The notes beneath the pieces are model-generated. The model ran no database searches and was not told where the DNA came from. It worked only from the letters and a program-made list of their open reading frames with translations. From Nitrospinaceae bacterium (GTDB lineage: Bacteria; UBA8248): 64,000 bases of DNA. This document shows, one piece after another, positions 26,935 through 35,330 of this stretch. The stretch covers positions 1 through 64,000 of the forward strand of contig JABJAL010000022.1 of the NCBI GenBank assembly GCA_018669005.1. The letters run 5' to 3'. The position numbers were made by a program, and so were the translations under genes. The stretch's first letter is position 1. Each line of letters begins with the position of its first letter.

Positions 26935-27723
26935 ATGGGCGACGATACGCTCTTAGTGAAAATCGAAAATGGTATTGCGACGGTCACGATCAATCGTCCT
27001 GGGCAGCGCAACGCCCTTACTCGGGTGATGTGGGCGCGTTTGCCAGAGCTTTTTGAGGGTTTTCGGGATAGCGGCGAAGTGCGCGTCATAATTCTTCGCG
27101 GGTCGGGGGATAAAGCATTCGCCTCGGGACAGGACATTCGCGAATTTCGCGAGATGGAAACTCCCGAGGAGTGGGCACATCACAGCGATATCGTAGAGAA
27201 TGCCTGGCGACGGATATATAAGGTTGAATTACCGGTTATCGCGCAGGTGCATGGGTTCGCGATGGGTGGTGCTTTCGGGCTTCTAGCGATGTGCGATCTG
27301 CGCTATTCGGCCGAGGATGGTGTATTTGCCATCCCGGCGGCTCGACTCGGGGTGGTGTATCCTGAAATTCTCACCCGCCGGATTATCCGCCTTATCGGCC
27401 CAGCAAACACTAAGGAAATACTGTTGACGGCACGGCGCTATACAGCTCGTGAGGCCTACGATATGGGCTTCATTAACCGTGTTTTGCCCAAGGGCGAGAT
27501 CGACGCCTATGTTCAGGAGTTGGCCGAGAAGATTGTCGTCAATGCGCCGATATCGGTGAAGAATTCCAAAGAGATGATCAATCTCATTGAGTCGGGCTCG
27601 CTTGAGGACGACGATATGGCTCGGGCCCATGCGCTTCGGCAAGCGGGCTTCAATAGCCAGGATTTTCAAGAAGGCGTGCATGCGTTCATCGAAAAGCGAT
27701 CTCCCGAGTTCAAGGGTGCATAG
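26935..27723 (+). CDS. Enoyl-CoA hydratase/isomerase (crotonase) family protein
   Basis: 262 residues. Crotonase motifs: ATVTINRPGQRNAL, ILRGSGDKAFASGQDIREF, HGFAMGGAFGLLAMCDLRYS (oxyanion-hole glycines) and IPAARLGVVYP, then a C-terminal FQEGVHAFIEKRSPEFKG. The ATG at 26935 follows GGGGAG at 7 nt. Canonical hydratases have two catalytic Glu; the residue after GVVYP is E, while the region around AARLGV has none obvious, so the exact reaction (hydratase, isomerase, thioesterase) is open. It stands as a single gene between rnpB and ilvA. Confidence 0.9.
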   Translation: MGDDTLLVKIENGIATVTINRPGQRNALTRVMWARLPELFEGFRDSGEVRVIILRGSGDKAFASGQDIREFREMETPEEWAHHSDIVENAWRRIYKVELPVIAQVHGFAMGGAFGLLAMCDLRYSAEDGVFAIPAARLGVVYPEILTRRIIRLIGPANTKEILLTARRYTAREAYDMGFINRVLPKGEIDAYVQELAEKIVVNAPISVKNSKEMINLIESGSLEDDDMARAHALRQAGFNSQDFQEGVHAFIEKRSPEFKGA

Positions 27724-27750
27724 TTTGTATATTAATTAGAGGCATGACGG

Positions 27751-29013
27751 ATGGAAGTAGCGAACTCAGAGGCTGAAAATATCACTCCCCTGAACCCGGA
27801 GGAGGTGGCGGCAGAAACGGAGCGGGCCGCCGAGGTGCTCGCGCCGCATCTACGGCAAACGCCGGCACGGCTGAGCGATTATTTCTCCGAGCAACTGGGT
27901 GTCGAGGTGTATCTGAAACCCGAAAATTTTCAGCGAACAGGTTCGTTTAAGGTGCGAGGTGCGGGCTACGCCCTGAGCAAGCTCGACGATCAGCAGCGCA
28001 GGTGGGGTGTTGTCGCGGCATCGGCCGGAAATCATGCCCAAGGAGTTGCCGCCGCCGCCCTGAGGATGAATATCAAGGCGCTGATCGTCATGCCCGAGTC
28101 CACCCCTAACACCAAGCTCGACGCCGTACGTGCGCTGGGTGCCGAGGTGGAACTGTTCGGCCCTACCTTCGATGATGCCTATGATCGCGCCCGAAAGATT
28201 GAATCCGAGCGCGGGCTGGCGATGATTCCTCCCTTTAACCACCCGGACGTGATTGCGGGCCAGGGCACCGTGGGCCTCGAAATTCTCGACGAAGTGCCCG
28301 AGGTGGGGACCATTATCGTTTCGGTGGGCGGCGGCGGGCTTATCGCGGGCCTCGCGGCGGCAGTGAAAGTCCGGCGGCCCGACGTGCGAATAATCGGCGT
28401 CGTGGCCTCGGGGGCAGATTCGCTCGCCCGCTCGAAGGATGCGGGAAAGATCGTCGCCACGGATACCATCAAAACAATCGCCGACGGCATTGCCGTCAAG
28501 CGCGTGGGCGAGCTGTGCTTTCCGCTGATCCAAAAACTAGTGGATCAGGTCGTGGCCGTGGATGACGACCATATGGCGCGGGCAATTCTGAGCCTCCTGG
28601 AGCGCGAGCGGATGCTTGCCGAGGCGGCTGGCGCTGCGCCCCTTGCCGCGCTGGTCGAGCGCAGGGTCCGCGTCACCGGCAAGGTCGTCGCCCTCATCAG
28701 CGGCGGCAACCTCGACGTGAACCTCCTCTCGCGGATCATCGGCAAGGGCCTCGCTCTCCAAAACCGTTATGCGCGAATCCAGGTTGTTCTCCATGACGTG
28801 CCGGGCTCGCTCATGAATCTCTCACGCATTGTTGCGGATGAAAGAGTGAACATCATTCATATCGAGCATGACCGGATGTCAACGGCCGTGCCCATCAACC
28901 ATACGGTTTCCACGCTTTACCTGGAGCTTCGCGGCCGCGAGCATCTCGAATCGCTGGTTCATAAGCTACTCGCCGAAGGGTACGAAGTGTGGCGGGAGGA
29001 CAATCAGCCATGA
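27751..29013 (+). CDS. ilvA: Threonine ammonia-lyase with C-terminal ACT domain
   Basis: 420 residues. The PLP lysine is K67 in GSFKVRGA, the substrate loop is SAGNHAQGVA, and the phosphate-binding SVGGGGLIAGLA follows. The last 80 residues (YARIQVVLHDVPGSLMNLSRIVADERVNIIHIEHDR) form one ACT domain, as in the roughly 400-residue TdcB/IlvA-type enzymes. It deaminates threonine to 2-oxobutyrate for isoleucine synthesis or catabolism. ATGA overlap with purH. Confidence 0.93.
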   Translation: MEVANSEAENITPLNPEEVAAETERAAEVLAPHLRQTPARLSDYFSEQLGVEVYLKPENFQRTGSFKVRGAGYALSKLDDQQRRWGVVAASAGNHAQGVAAAALRMNIKALIVMPESTPNTKLDAVRALGAEVELFGPTFDDAYDRARKIESERGLAMIPPFNHPDVIAGQGTVGLEILDEVPEVGTIIVSVGGGGLIAGLAAAVKVRRPDVRIIGVVASGADSLARSKDAGKIVATDTIKTIADGIAVKRVGELCFPLIQKLVDQVVAVDDDHMARAILSLLERERMLAEAAGAAPLAALVERRVRVTGKVVALISGGNLDVNLLSRIIGKGLALQNRYARIQVVLHDVPGSLMNLSRIVADERVNIIHIEHDRMSTAVPINHTVSTLYLELRGREHLESLVHKLLAEGYEVWREDNQP

Positions 29014-30575
29014 GTGAGAAGAGAAGAGCAGTCATCAGTGTCAGTGATAAAAAAGGTGCCACCGAGTTGGGTAAGATGCTCAGCGAGACGGGCTGGGAAA
29101 TACTCTCCACCGGAGGCACCGCCAAGGCCCTACGCGAGGGGGGTGTTCCGGTCACGGATGTGTCGGCCTACACCGGCCAGCCCGAAATCTTGGGCGGGCG
29201 CGTTAAGACACTTCATCCCAAACTGCTGGGCGGCATCCTGGCCCGCCTGCCCGATCAGGCCGAGGAGATGAAGGGCAACGGCATCGAGCCAGTTGATCTG
29301 GTTGCCGTTAATTTTTATCCCTTCAGAGAGACCATCGCGCGCCCGGGTGTCACCCCGGCCGAGGCTGTGGAGCAAATCGACATCGGGGGCCCCACGATGG
29401 TTCGCGCCTCGGCGAAAAACCACGGGCGTGTCACCGTTCTCGTCGATCCGGAGGATTACCCTAAGGTCATCGAGCAGCTCTCAAAAGACGAGACGGTTTC
29501 TGATGATCTGCGGCGCAACTTGGCGCGCAAAGCCTTCGGGTATGTCTCGGATTATGACGCGGCCATCAGCGCCTATCTTTCCGGCCTCGATGCGCAACCT
29601 GGTGCGGATGAGGAAGCGGATGACGATTTGTTTCCCAAAAACCTCTCTCTCGGGCTCGAGCGGATGCAGGTTCTGCGCTACGGTGAGAACCCGCACCAGA
29701 GAGCGGCTTTTTACCGCTCTGCGGCGGAGGGGCTCTCCATCGCCGATGCCGAGGTGCTGGGCGGAAAAGAGCTTTCCTACAACAACCTGCTTGACCTTGC
29801 CGGGGCGGCTGAACTCATCGCCGATCTCGGCGGAACTGCCTGCGCCATCTTGAAGCATACGAACCCTTGCGGCGTTGGCATCGCGGACACTCCGGCCGAG
29901 GCCTATGTGCGCGGGCTGGCCTGCGATCCGGTGTCGGCCTTCGGCAGCATCATCGGCTATAACTGCCGGGTGGACGCGACAGCGGCCGAGGCCATGCGCG
30001 AGCTTTTCGTCGAGGCGGTCATTGCGCCCGAGTTCGACGAGGAGGCGCTCGCGATTTTTAGAAAAAAGAAAAACCTTCGCATCCTCCGGCTTCCCGGCCT
30101 TACCTCGCAGAAGCGTGAGGGACTCGATTACCGCGCCGTTCCCGGCGGGGTCCTTGTCCAGACGCCCGACAGCATGTCGGCAGAGGAGTTCGAGTGGAAA
30201 GTCGTCACCCCACGCGGGCCGACGGCGGATGAGGAAAAGGCGCTTCATATCGCCTGGACGGTTTCGCGCCATGTGAAGAGCAACGCCATCGTCCTCGCCG
30301 ATCAGGCCGGCACGGTGGGAATCGGCGCTGGCCAGATGAGCCGTGTGGACTCGTCTCGAATCGCCGCTGACCGAGCGGTGCTCCCCCTAGAAGGGTGTGC
30401 GCTTGGCTCGGACGCATTTTTCCCATTCCGGGACGGGGTGGATGAGGCCGCCAAGCGGGGGGTCAAAGCCATCGCGCAGCCGGGCGGCTCGAAGCGGGAC
30501 GATGAGGTGATTGAAGCCGCCGCTGAGCACGGTATCGCAATGGTGTTCACCGGCAGGCGCCACTTCCGCCACTAA
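29010..30575 (+). CDS. purH: Bifunctional AICAR transformylase/IMP cyclohydrolase
   Basis: 521 residues; the last two steps of IMP synthesis. The N-terminal MGS-like IMPCH domain (about 1-200) has AVISVSDKKGATELGKML, STGGTAKAL, GRVKTLHPKLLGGIL. The transformylase domain carries AILKHTNPCGVGIA and SRVDSSRIAADRA with FFPFRDGVDEAA. The ATG at 29010 overlaps the ilvA stop and follows GGGAGGA. The downstream folC and folP genes supply and modify folate, the one-carbon carrier this enzyme uses. Confidence 0.96.
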   Translation: MSEKRRAVISVSDKKGATELGKMLSETGWEILSTGGTAKALREGGVPVTDVSAYTGQPEILGGRVKTLHPKLLGGILARLPDQAEEMKGNGIEPVDLVAVNFYPFRETIARPGVTPAEAVEQIDIGGPTMVRASAKNHGRVTVLVDPEDYPKVIEQLSKDETVSDDLRRNLARKAFGYVSDYDAAISAYLSGLDAQPGADEEADDDLFPKNLSLGLERMQVLRYGENPHQRAAFYRSAAEGLSIADAEVLGGKELSYNNLLDLAGAAELIADLGGTACAILKHTNPCGVGIADTPAEAYVRGLACDPVSAFGSIIGYNCRVDATAAEAMRELFVEAVIAPEFDEEALAIFRKKKNLRILRLPGLTSQKREGLDYRAVPGGVLVQTPDSMSAEEFEWKVVTPRGPTADEEKALHIAWTVSRHVKSNAIVLADQAGTVGIGAGQMSRVDSSRIAADRAVLPLEGCALGSDAFFPFRDGVDEAAKRGVKAIAQPGGSKRDDEVIEAAAEHGIAMVFTGRRHFRH

Positions 30576-30576
30576 A

Positions 30577-32013
30577 ATGCAGCTATCCGATCTTTCGACG
30601 ATCTTCCGTGATCAAGAAACCGCGGCTCCGCCTGAGATTTATCGCAGGGTCGAGGTTTTTTTGAACGCGCTTGCTGCGATTCCCAAAAAACGCTGGCGAC
30701 CACATTTCAATTCGCAGGGAATCCGCGTCGAGGGCCCCGGCCTCGCCCGGATGGAGCGCCTTTTAGAGCGCCTGGCGCTGTCCTTTCAAGGCACCAAAAT
30801 TATCCGCGTGGTGGGGACAAGCGGTAAGGGCTCAACCTCGCTGATGATTGCCGAGTCGCTTCAGGCGGCGGGGCGCCCCACGGCGGCTTTTTTTTCCCCG
30901 AATGTGACTTCTCTGGCAGAGCGTTTCTGGATTCGGGGCGCTCTGGCCGATGCCGGGGCGGCGGGCCGCGCCGCTGCGCGGGTGGCCGATGTGGCCGCTG
31001 CAATGGCTAAAGAAGATGAGGTTGGCCCCCCCTCTTTTTTTGAAAGCTCTCTTGCGCTGCTGTTGGTTGCTGCCGGGGAGGAGGGGTGCGAATACATCGT
31101 TCTCGAGGCCGGACTGGGCGGCACCTATGATGCGACCAACGCGGTGGGGCCCGGTGTGTTGGAGGTGATCACGCCGATTGGCCTCGATCACACGGATTTG
31201 CTAGGGGATACTATTGGGCGAATCGCACGGGACAAGGCCGGGATCATCACGCCGGGCGGAAGGGTAATCACAGCGCCTCTGGCCCCCGAGGCGGAAAATG
31301 AGGTCGTTGTGGCGGCCCGCGAGCGAAATGCCGAGCGGCACCGCTCGCCCGAGGTGGCGGGTTTTGAGATGGATGAGGCGGGATGTCTTTTTGATCTTGA
31401 TTTTGGCGGCAATGAGATTTGGGAGGGAGTTCGCACCCAAATGATCGGTGCGCATCAGGCGATGAACGCTACGCTCGCGGCAGGGGCGTGCCACCTTTTG
31501 GGCGTGGGGGAGGCGGACATTCGCACCGGGCTTTATGTGGCCCGTCTACCCTGCCGGATCGAGCGCATGCCTGGCGAGCCCGCCGTCATACTCGACGGGG
31601 CCCACAACCGAGACAAGGCGCGGGCACTTGTCGATTCACTCACCGCCTGGCCCCTCTCGCGCCGCCTCTTCGTCCTGGGGGCGATTGGCGATAAAGACTA
31701 CCTAGGGTTGGCCGAGGAGCTTGCTGGACAGGGGGAGCGGTTCTTCGTGACCGCCCCGCCGGGCGGCGCGCCGAGGCCGGGTCTGGCGCCGGGGAAATTC
31801 GCCCGGGCCTTGCGAGATGCCGGGGCGGCGAGAGTTTCGGAATTTCTCGACCCTTGGCAGGCCTTTGAGGTGGCCCTTAGAGTGGCTGGCGAGGATGATC
31901 TCGTCATTGTGGCCGGGTCGCTTTATCTTGCTGGCGAGTTTCGAAAAAAGTGGGTGGGTGAGGAGCTAATAATCGAGACGGGCACTCCTTTTCCGCCAGA
32001 GGTGTGGGTTTGA
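30577..32013 (+). CDS. folC: Folylpolyglutamate/dihydrofolate synthase
   Basis: 478 residues of the Mur-ligase-like fold. ATP loop RVVGTSGKGSTSLMIAESL, LEAGLGGTYDATN, ITPIGLDHTDLLGDTIGRIARDKAGI, and C-terminal VILDGAHNRDKARALVDSL. It adds glutamate to dihydropteroate or folates. The ATG at 30577 follows the purH stop by one base; no strong Shine-Dalgarno is visible, so coupling to purH is likely. Confidence 0.92.
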   Translation: MQLSDLSTIFRDQETAAPPEIYRRVEVFLNALAAIPKKRWRPHFNSQGIRVEGPGLARMERLLERLALSFQGTKIIRVVGTSGKGSTSLMIAESLQAAGRPTAAFFSPNVTSLAERFWIRGALADAGAAGRAAARVADVAAAMAKEDEVGPPSFFESSLALLLVAAGEEGCEYIVLEAGLGGTYDATNAVGPGVLEVITPIGLDHTDLLGDTIGRIARDKAGIITPGGRVITAPLAPEAENEVVVAARERNAERHRSPEVAGFEMDEAGCLFDLDFGGNEIWEGVRTQMIGAHQAMNATLAAGACHLLGVGEADIRTGLYVARLPCRIERMPGEPAVILDGAHNRDKARALVDSLTAWPLSRRLFVLGAIGDKDYLGLAEELAGQGERFFVTAPPGGAPRPGLAPGKFARALRDAGAARVSEFLDPWQAFEVALRVAGEDDLVIVAGSLYLAGEFRKKWVGEELIIETGTPFPPEVWV

Positions 32014-32894
32014 AGAAAATTCTTTCTTTTGTTCCGGGTGAGAAGGTCGTTCCAAAGGAGGCTGACTGCCGGGGTCGGCGGCTTGATTTCACCCGAACAC
32101 GGGTGATGGGCGTCATTAATGTCACTCCGGATAGTTTCTCTGACGGTGGCCGGTTTCACGAACTCTCGGCGGCGCTTGAAATGTACACCCGAATGAGTGA
32201 AGCGGGGGCCGACATTATCGATATTGGCGGGGAGAGTACTCGACCTGGCTCGGGCGAGGTGGACGATACCGAGGAGCTCCTTCGAGTGATGCCCATCCTT
32301 GAGCAAATCGATATGACCCAAGGTCCGCTCGTATCTATCGATACGAGGAAGCCTATCGTAGCCCGTGCTGCCCTTGAGGCAGGCGTGCATATCGTGAACG
32401 ACGTAAGTGGTTTTGGGAATCTGGAAATGATACGGGTGGTAGCAGAGGTGGGCGCGGCGGCGATCGTGATGCATATGAAGGGCGAGCCGCGCATGATGCA
32501 GGAGGCTCCGGTATATGAAAATGTTGTTCGTGAGGTGGCCGAATTCTTGGAGGAGCGGGCCTCTGCGGCAGAGCGGGGCGGGGTGGGGAGCGTTTGGGTG
32601 GACCCCGGCATCGGGTTCGGCAAGAGTTGGGATCATAATTTGGAAATTTTAAGGTCCTTCACATTGTTTAACGAAATGGTGCGCCCGCTGGTTATCGGTG
32701 TGTCGAGAAAAACCTTCATCGGACAGGCAACAGGGGTCCAGGAGGCCGAGGCGCGCATGATGGGCTCTAAATTGACTGAAGGTTTTGCTGTGCTGGGCGG
32801 CGCGGATGTCATCCGAACTCACGATGTTCCCGAGGCGACAGAGGTCATCCGGATGGCCGAGGTCTTAGCGCGCGGTACGATTAAGCCTGAATAG
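32004..32894 (+). CDS. folP: Dihydropteroate synthase
   Basis: 296-residue TIM barrel joining pterin pyrophosphate and p-aminobenzoate. All family motifs are present: GVINVTPDSFSDGGRF, IDIGGESTRPGS, IVNDVSG, VIVMHMKGEPRMMQ, GIGFGKSWDHNLEIL, GVSRKTFIG and RTHDV. GTG 32004 overlaps the end of folC; TTG 32010 is an alternative. It is adjacent to folC, forming a folate pair. Confidence 0.95.
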   Translation: MGLKKILSFVPGEKVVPKEADCRGRRLDFTRTRVMGVINVTPDSFSDGGRFHELSAALEMYTRMSEAGADIIDIGGESTRPGSGEVDDTEELLRVMPILEQIDMTQGPLVSIDTRKPIVARAALEAGVHIVNDVSGFGNLEMIRVVAEVGAAAIVMHMKGEPRMMQEAPVYENVVREVAEFLEERASAAERGGVGSVWVDPGIGFGKSWDHNLEILRSFTLFNEMVRPLVIGVSRKTFIGQATGVQEAEARMMGSKLTEGFAVLGGADVIRTHDVPEATEVIRMAEVLARGTIKPE

Positions 32895-32937
32895 AAAATG
32901 ATGCAATCGAATTTGAACCAGGGGGATAGAAAAGGCA

Positions 32938-33798
32938 GTGATTGAATACATATTCGAGTTTTGGTGGATGCTCCCGATTGCGTTTTGCATTTGTCTGATA
33001 GCGACTAGTTCAAGTGTTGAAGGCGCTGTATTTTTTACACCGATATTTATTCTGGTGTTTCCCCTCGTCGCAGGGGTGATGATCGTGCCTATCGAGGCGA
33101 TATTTCTTGCTCTCTCGATTGAGCTGTTTGGTTTTGGTAGCGCCATGATTGGCTATCTTCGGCGCAATCTCATTGACCTCGACATCGTGAAAAAGGTGCT
33201 CCCTGTTTCGGTGCCGGTGGGGATGGGCTTCGGTTTTCTAGCCCACTCGGTGCCCTCGCACATCATTCTTGGGGCGCTGGGGGGGTTGATGACCGTCCTC
33301 TCAGGGCTGATGCTCTACTCGTTTCTCGCGGGAGGAATACATGGCGAGGAGAGCGAGGAAGGTCAAGGTTCTCCGACCCGAGTGGACTCTCTCGGTCGTC
33401 GCTACTGGTACCACTACGAGCACGGGCGCATTGGCTACGCTTGGTCGGTCATGGGTGGTATTTTGGTCGGCCTGACTGGCATTGGCATCGGCGAGTTGAC
33501 GACCACTACGCTGATTATTCGGAACCGTCTTCCCGTCCGGGTGGCAGTAGGTACTGGTATCATGATCGTCTTCTTTACAGCCTTCATGGCCACTTTGGTA
33601 CACGCTTATGTGTTTTCTTCAGGCGAGCTCAAGGTGCATTGGAACATCTTGTTTATGACGATTCCCGCTGTTGCCTGTGGTGGGCAGGTCTCTCCTTTCA
33701 TCAATAGCCGGGTGGACGGCGAGAAAATGAAAGCATTTTTGTCGTTGGTTTTTATTGTCGTTGGCAGCCTGCTTTTCTGGCGTGGGCTAGGAAGCTGA
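32938..33798 (+). CDS. TauE/SafE family membrane transporter
   Basis: 286 residues with about eight hydrophobic segments in two halves, separated by a polar loop (about 138-168, GEESEEGQGSPTRVD). The glycine-rich motifs GGLMTVLSGLMLYSF and VMGGILVGLTGIGIGELTT are typical of this family, which exports sulfite, sulfoacetate or related anions. GTG start preceded by a G-rich Shine-Dalgarno. No sulfur gene is adjacent, so the substrate is unknown. It marks the edge of the AT-rich island that follows. Confidence 0.85.
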   Translation: MIEYIFEFWWMLPIAFCICLIATSSSVEGAVFFTPIFILVFPLVAGVMIVPIEAIFLALSIELFGFGSAMIGYLRRNLIDLDIVKKVLPVSVPVGMGFGFLAHSVPSHIILGALGGLMTVLSGLMLYSFLAGGIHGEESEEGQGSPTRVDSLGRRYWYHYEHGRIGYAWSVMGGILVGLTGIGIGELTTTTLIIRNRLPVRVAVGTGIMIVFFTAFMATLVHAYVFSSGELKVHWNILFMTIPAVACGGQVSPFINSRVDGEKMKAFLSLVFIVVGSLLFWRGLGS

Positions 33799-33879
33799 CT
33801 TGGCTTAGAAGTTATTGGCAGAAGACTAGTAATGATATTCAGTTCTCAATTTTACTGGAGCAACTCAAGGATTTGGTGG

Positions 33880-34169
33880 CTACAATAATTTTTGCAAGAC
33901 CCAAATAATCTTTCCAATTATAATGTTTTCAATACTATCGCTTGCCTTAAAATCCATGAAATCGAAATTCCCGCCAAGCTTATCATTAAGGAGCCATAGC
34001 CTCGAGTCGCTCATACTAAGGTGCCGAATAGCATTGATGCTTGCTTCGTTGGGTGATTTCCTCTTTAGGGCGGTGTTGAGGGCATAGGCAGCATTTGGAG
34101 GAATTTTTCATCGTCCCGGTCAATAACAATACTGTCAACCGCCTTGAGGTTGCAGATTGGTTTACGCAC
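33880..34169 (-). pseudogene. Unrecognised minus-strand ORF broken by a one-base frameshift
   Basis: On the minus strand, GAGGAG (34180-34185) precedes a GTG start at 34169 that opens VRKPICNLKAVDSIVIDRDDEK. The frame breaks at a run of five T on the + strand (34104-34108) and resumes in another frame as IPPNAAYALNTALKRKSP, then LWLLNDKLGGNFDFMDF, ending at TAG 33880-33882. Adding one base to the run gives a 96-residue protein. I do not recognise the family. It could be a true pseudogene or an intact gene with a homopolymer sequencing error. Confidence 0.4.
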
Positions 34170-34194
34170 ATATTCATTTCTCCTCGGGCACCTA

Positions 34195-34951
34195 ATGAAA
34201 AAAAGTTGCAATTCTTTCAAGAGAACTTTAGGGAAATATTTCAATAGAACTAAAGAACTGTATGTAGATTCAGATTATTCCCACCTACTAATTTATTCAG
34301 ACTTGATGGGGATTATTTAATAATGGCTCTATGGAAAAATTTATCAAAAAAATAAACCTATAGTATTTGATAATGTCCTCGATGTGGATTCCCCTTTGCG
34401 TGCTCTTGGAATAGCTAATTATGGTCAGGAATATTGTTTATATGCCTATTAAGCAAAATGGTATTTGTATAGCGCATGTATCACTTTCAAGTGCCAAAAT
34501 TTGAGCCTTCACTAAAGAGCATCTTCAACTTCTTTCCTCAATTGCTGGGTATTTAGGTGGGATGTTACATAATATAAGGACTTATCGTGAAATTGAAATT
34601 AATGATGAGACACAAAAAGTCGCCCAAATAGGCGTATGGGAAAGAAATATTCAAACTGCTGATATATTTTGGTCTAATGAGTTGTATCGATTTTTTGGTT
34701 TCGTACCCGAAGAAATTCGTCCGGTAAATGAAGTGGTTTGGCAGAGAATTCATCCGGATGATCTGGATTTGGTAAGAAAAGCCTATTGGGTGGCTGTTAA
34801 TTCCGGCTTGTCTTACGAAAATGAGTTTCGTGTGATCCTCCCAGGGGGTGGTGAACGAGTAATAAATTCAAAATGCCAAGTTATGTCCGATGAAACAGGA
34901 AAACCAATTAGATCAATTAGTTCTTCACGAAATATTTCCAATCTTCGGTAG
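34195..34951 (+). pseudogene. Degraded GAF-PAS sensor protein remnant
   Basis: Two frames together encode a GAF domain followed by a PAS domain. Frame 1 from 34195 has two consecutive TAA (34318-34323), then KPIVFDNVLDVDSPLRALGI, and stops near 34449. Frame 2 continues as VYMPIKQNGICIAHVSLSS, hits TGA 34502-34504, resumes FTKEHLQLLSSIAGYLGGML and then an intact PAS (ELYRFFGFVPEEIRP, RIHPDDLDLVRKAY) to the stop at 34951. The histidine-kinase or output domain expected after the PAS is missing. The open part from 34562 is 129 residues, but it begins mid-domain. Confidence 0.7.
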
Positions 34952-35330
34952 TCGGAAAAAAAGGTGAGAGAGTCACTGTTTACCCGAATGTTGAACCCTT
35001 CACAGAATTGATCTAATGATAGCCTGACATTTGGGCTAGTACGCACTGAGATATTTCCATCATGAAGATTTCCGCAAGTCGCCTGCGATGCGAAATAATC
35101 TCAGGGTACGGATGCTACATGATCCGCCTCGGCTCGATTTTTATGTAATTCAAATCACTGTTAGCCTCATTTTCCCGCCAATATCCTGAATGTCCCTCGA
35201 ATTTGTAGTCCAGGTTACAGTGATTTCGGCCTCAGGTGAATAAATTCTACTTAGATGGTTGCTTTATAGGGGTGGCTGACAGGGTCTTTTCCCAAACGCT
35301 ATCGAATGACCAACGCCGGAGGAGGCACAA
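34952..35330. other. AT-rich non-coding relic region
   Basis: 379 nt with no recognisable gene on either strand. Short open stretches (for example a + frame reading HEDFRKSPAMRNNLRVRMLHD) are not preceded by a start signal and could not be assigned. It probably belongs to the same decayed island as the GAF-PAS remnant. Confidence 0.4.

Noticed and set aside
34502-34504. Selenocysteine codon in the GAF-PAS region
   Set aside because: Other stops and a frameshift occur in the same relic, no SECIS-like stem was seen after the TGA, and GAF/PAS sensors do not use Sec there.
33799-35330. Insertion sequence or prophage remnant
   Set aside because: No transposase or integrase motif, no flanking inverted or direct repeats, and no adjacent tRNA were seen.
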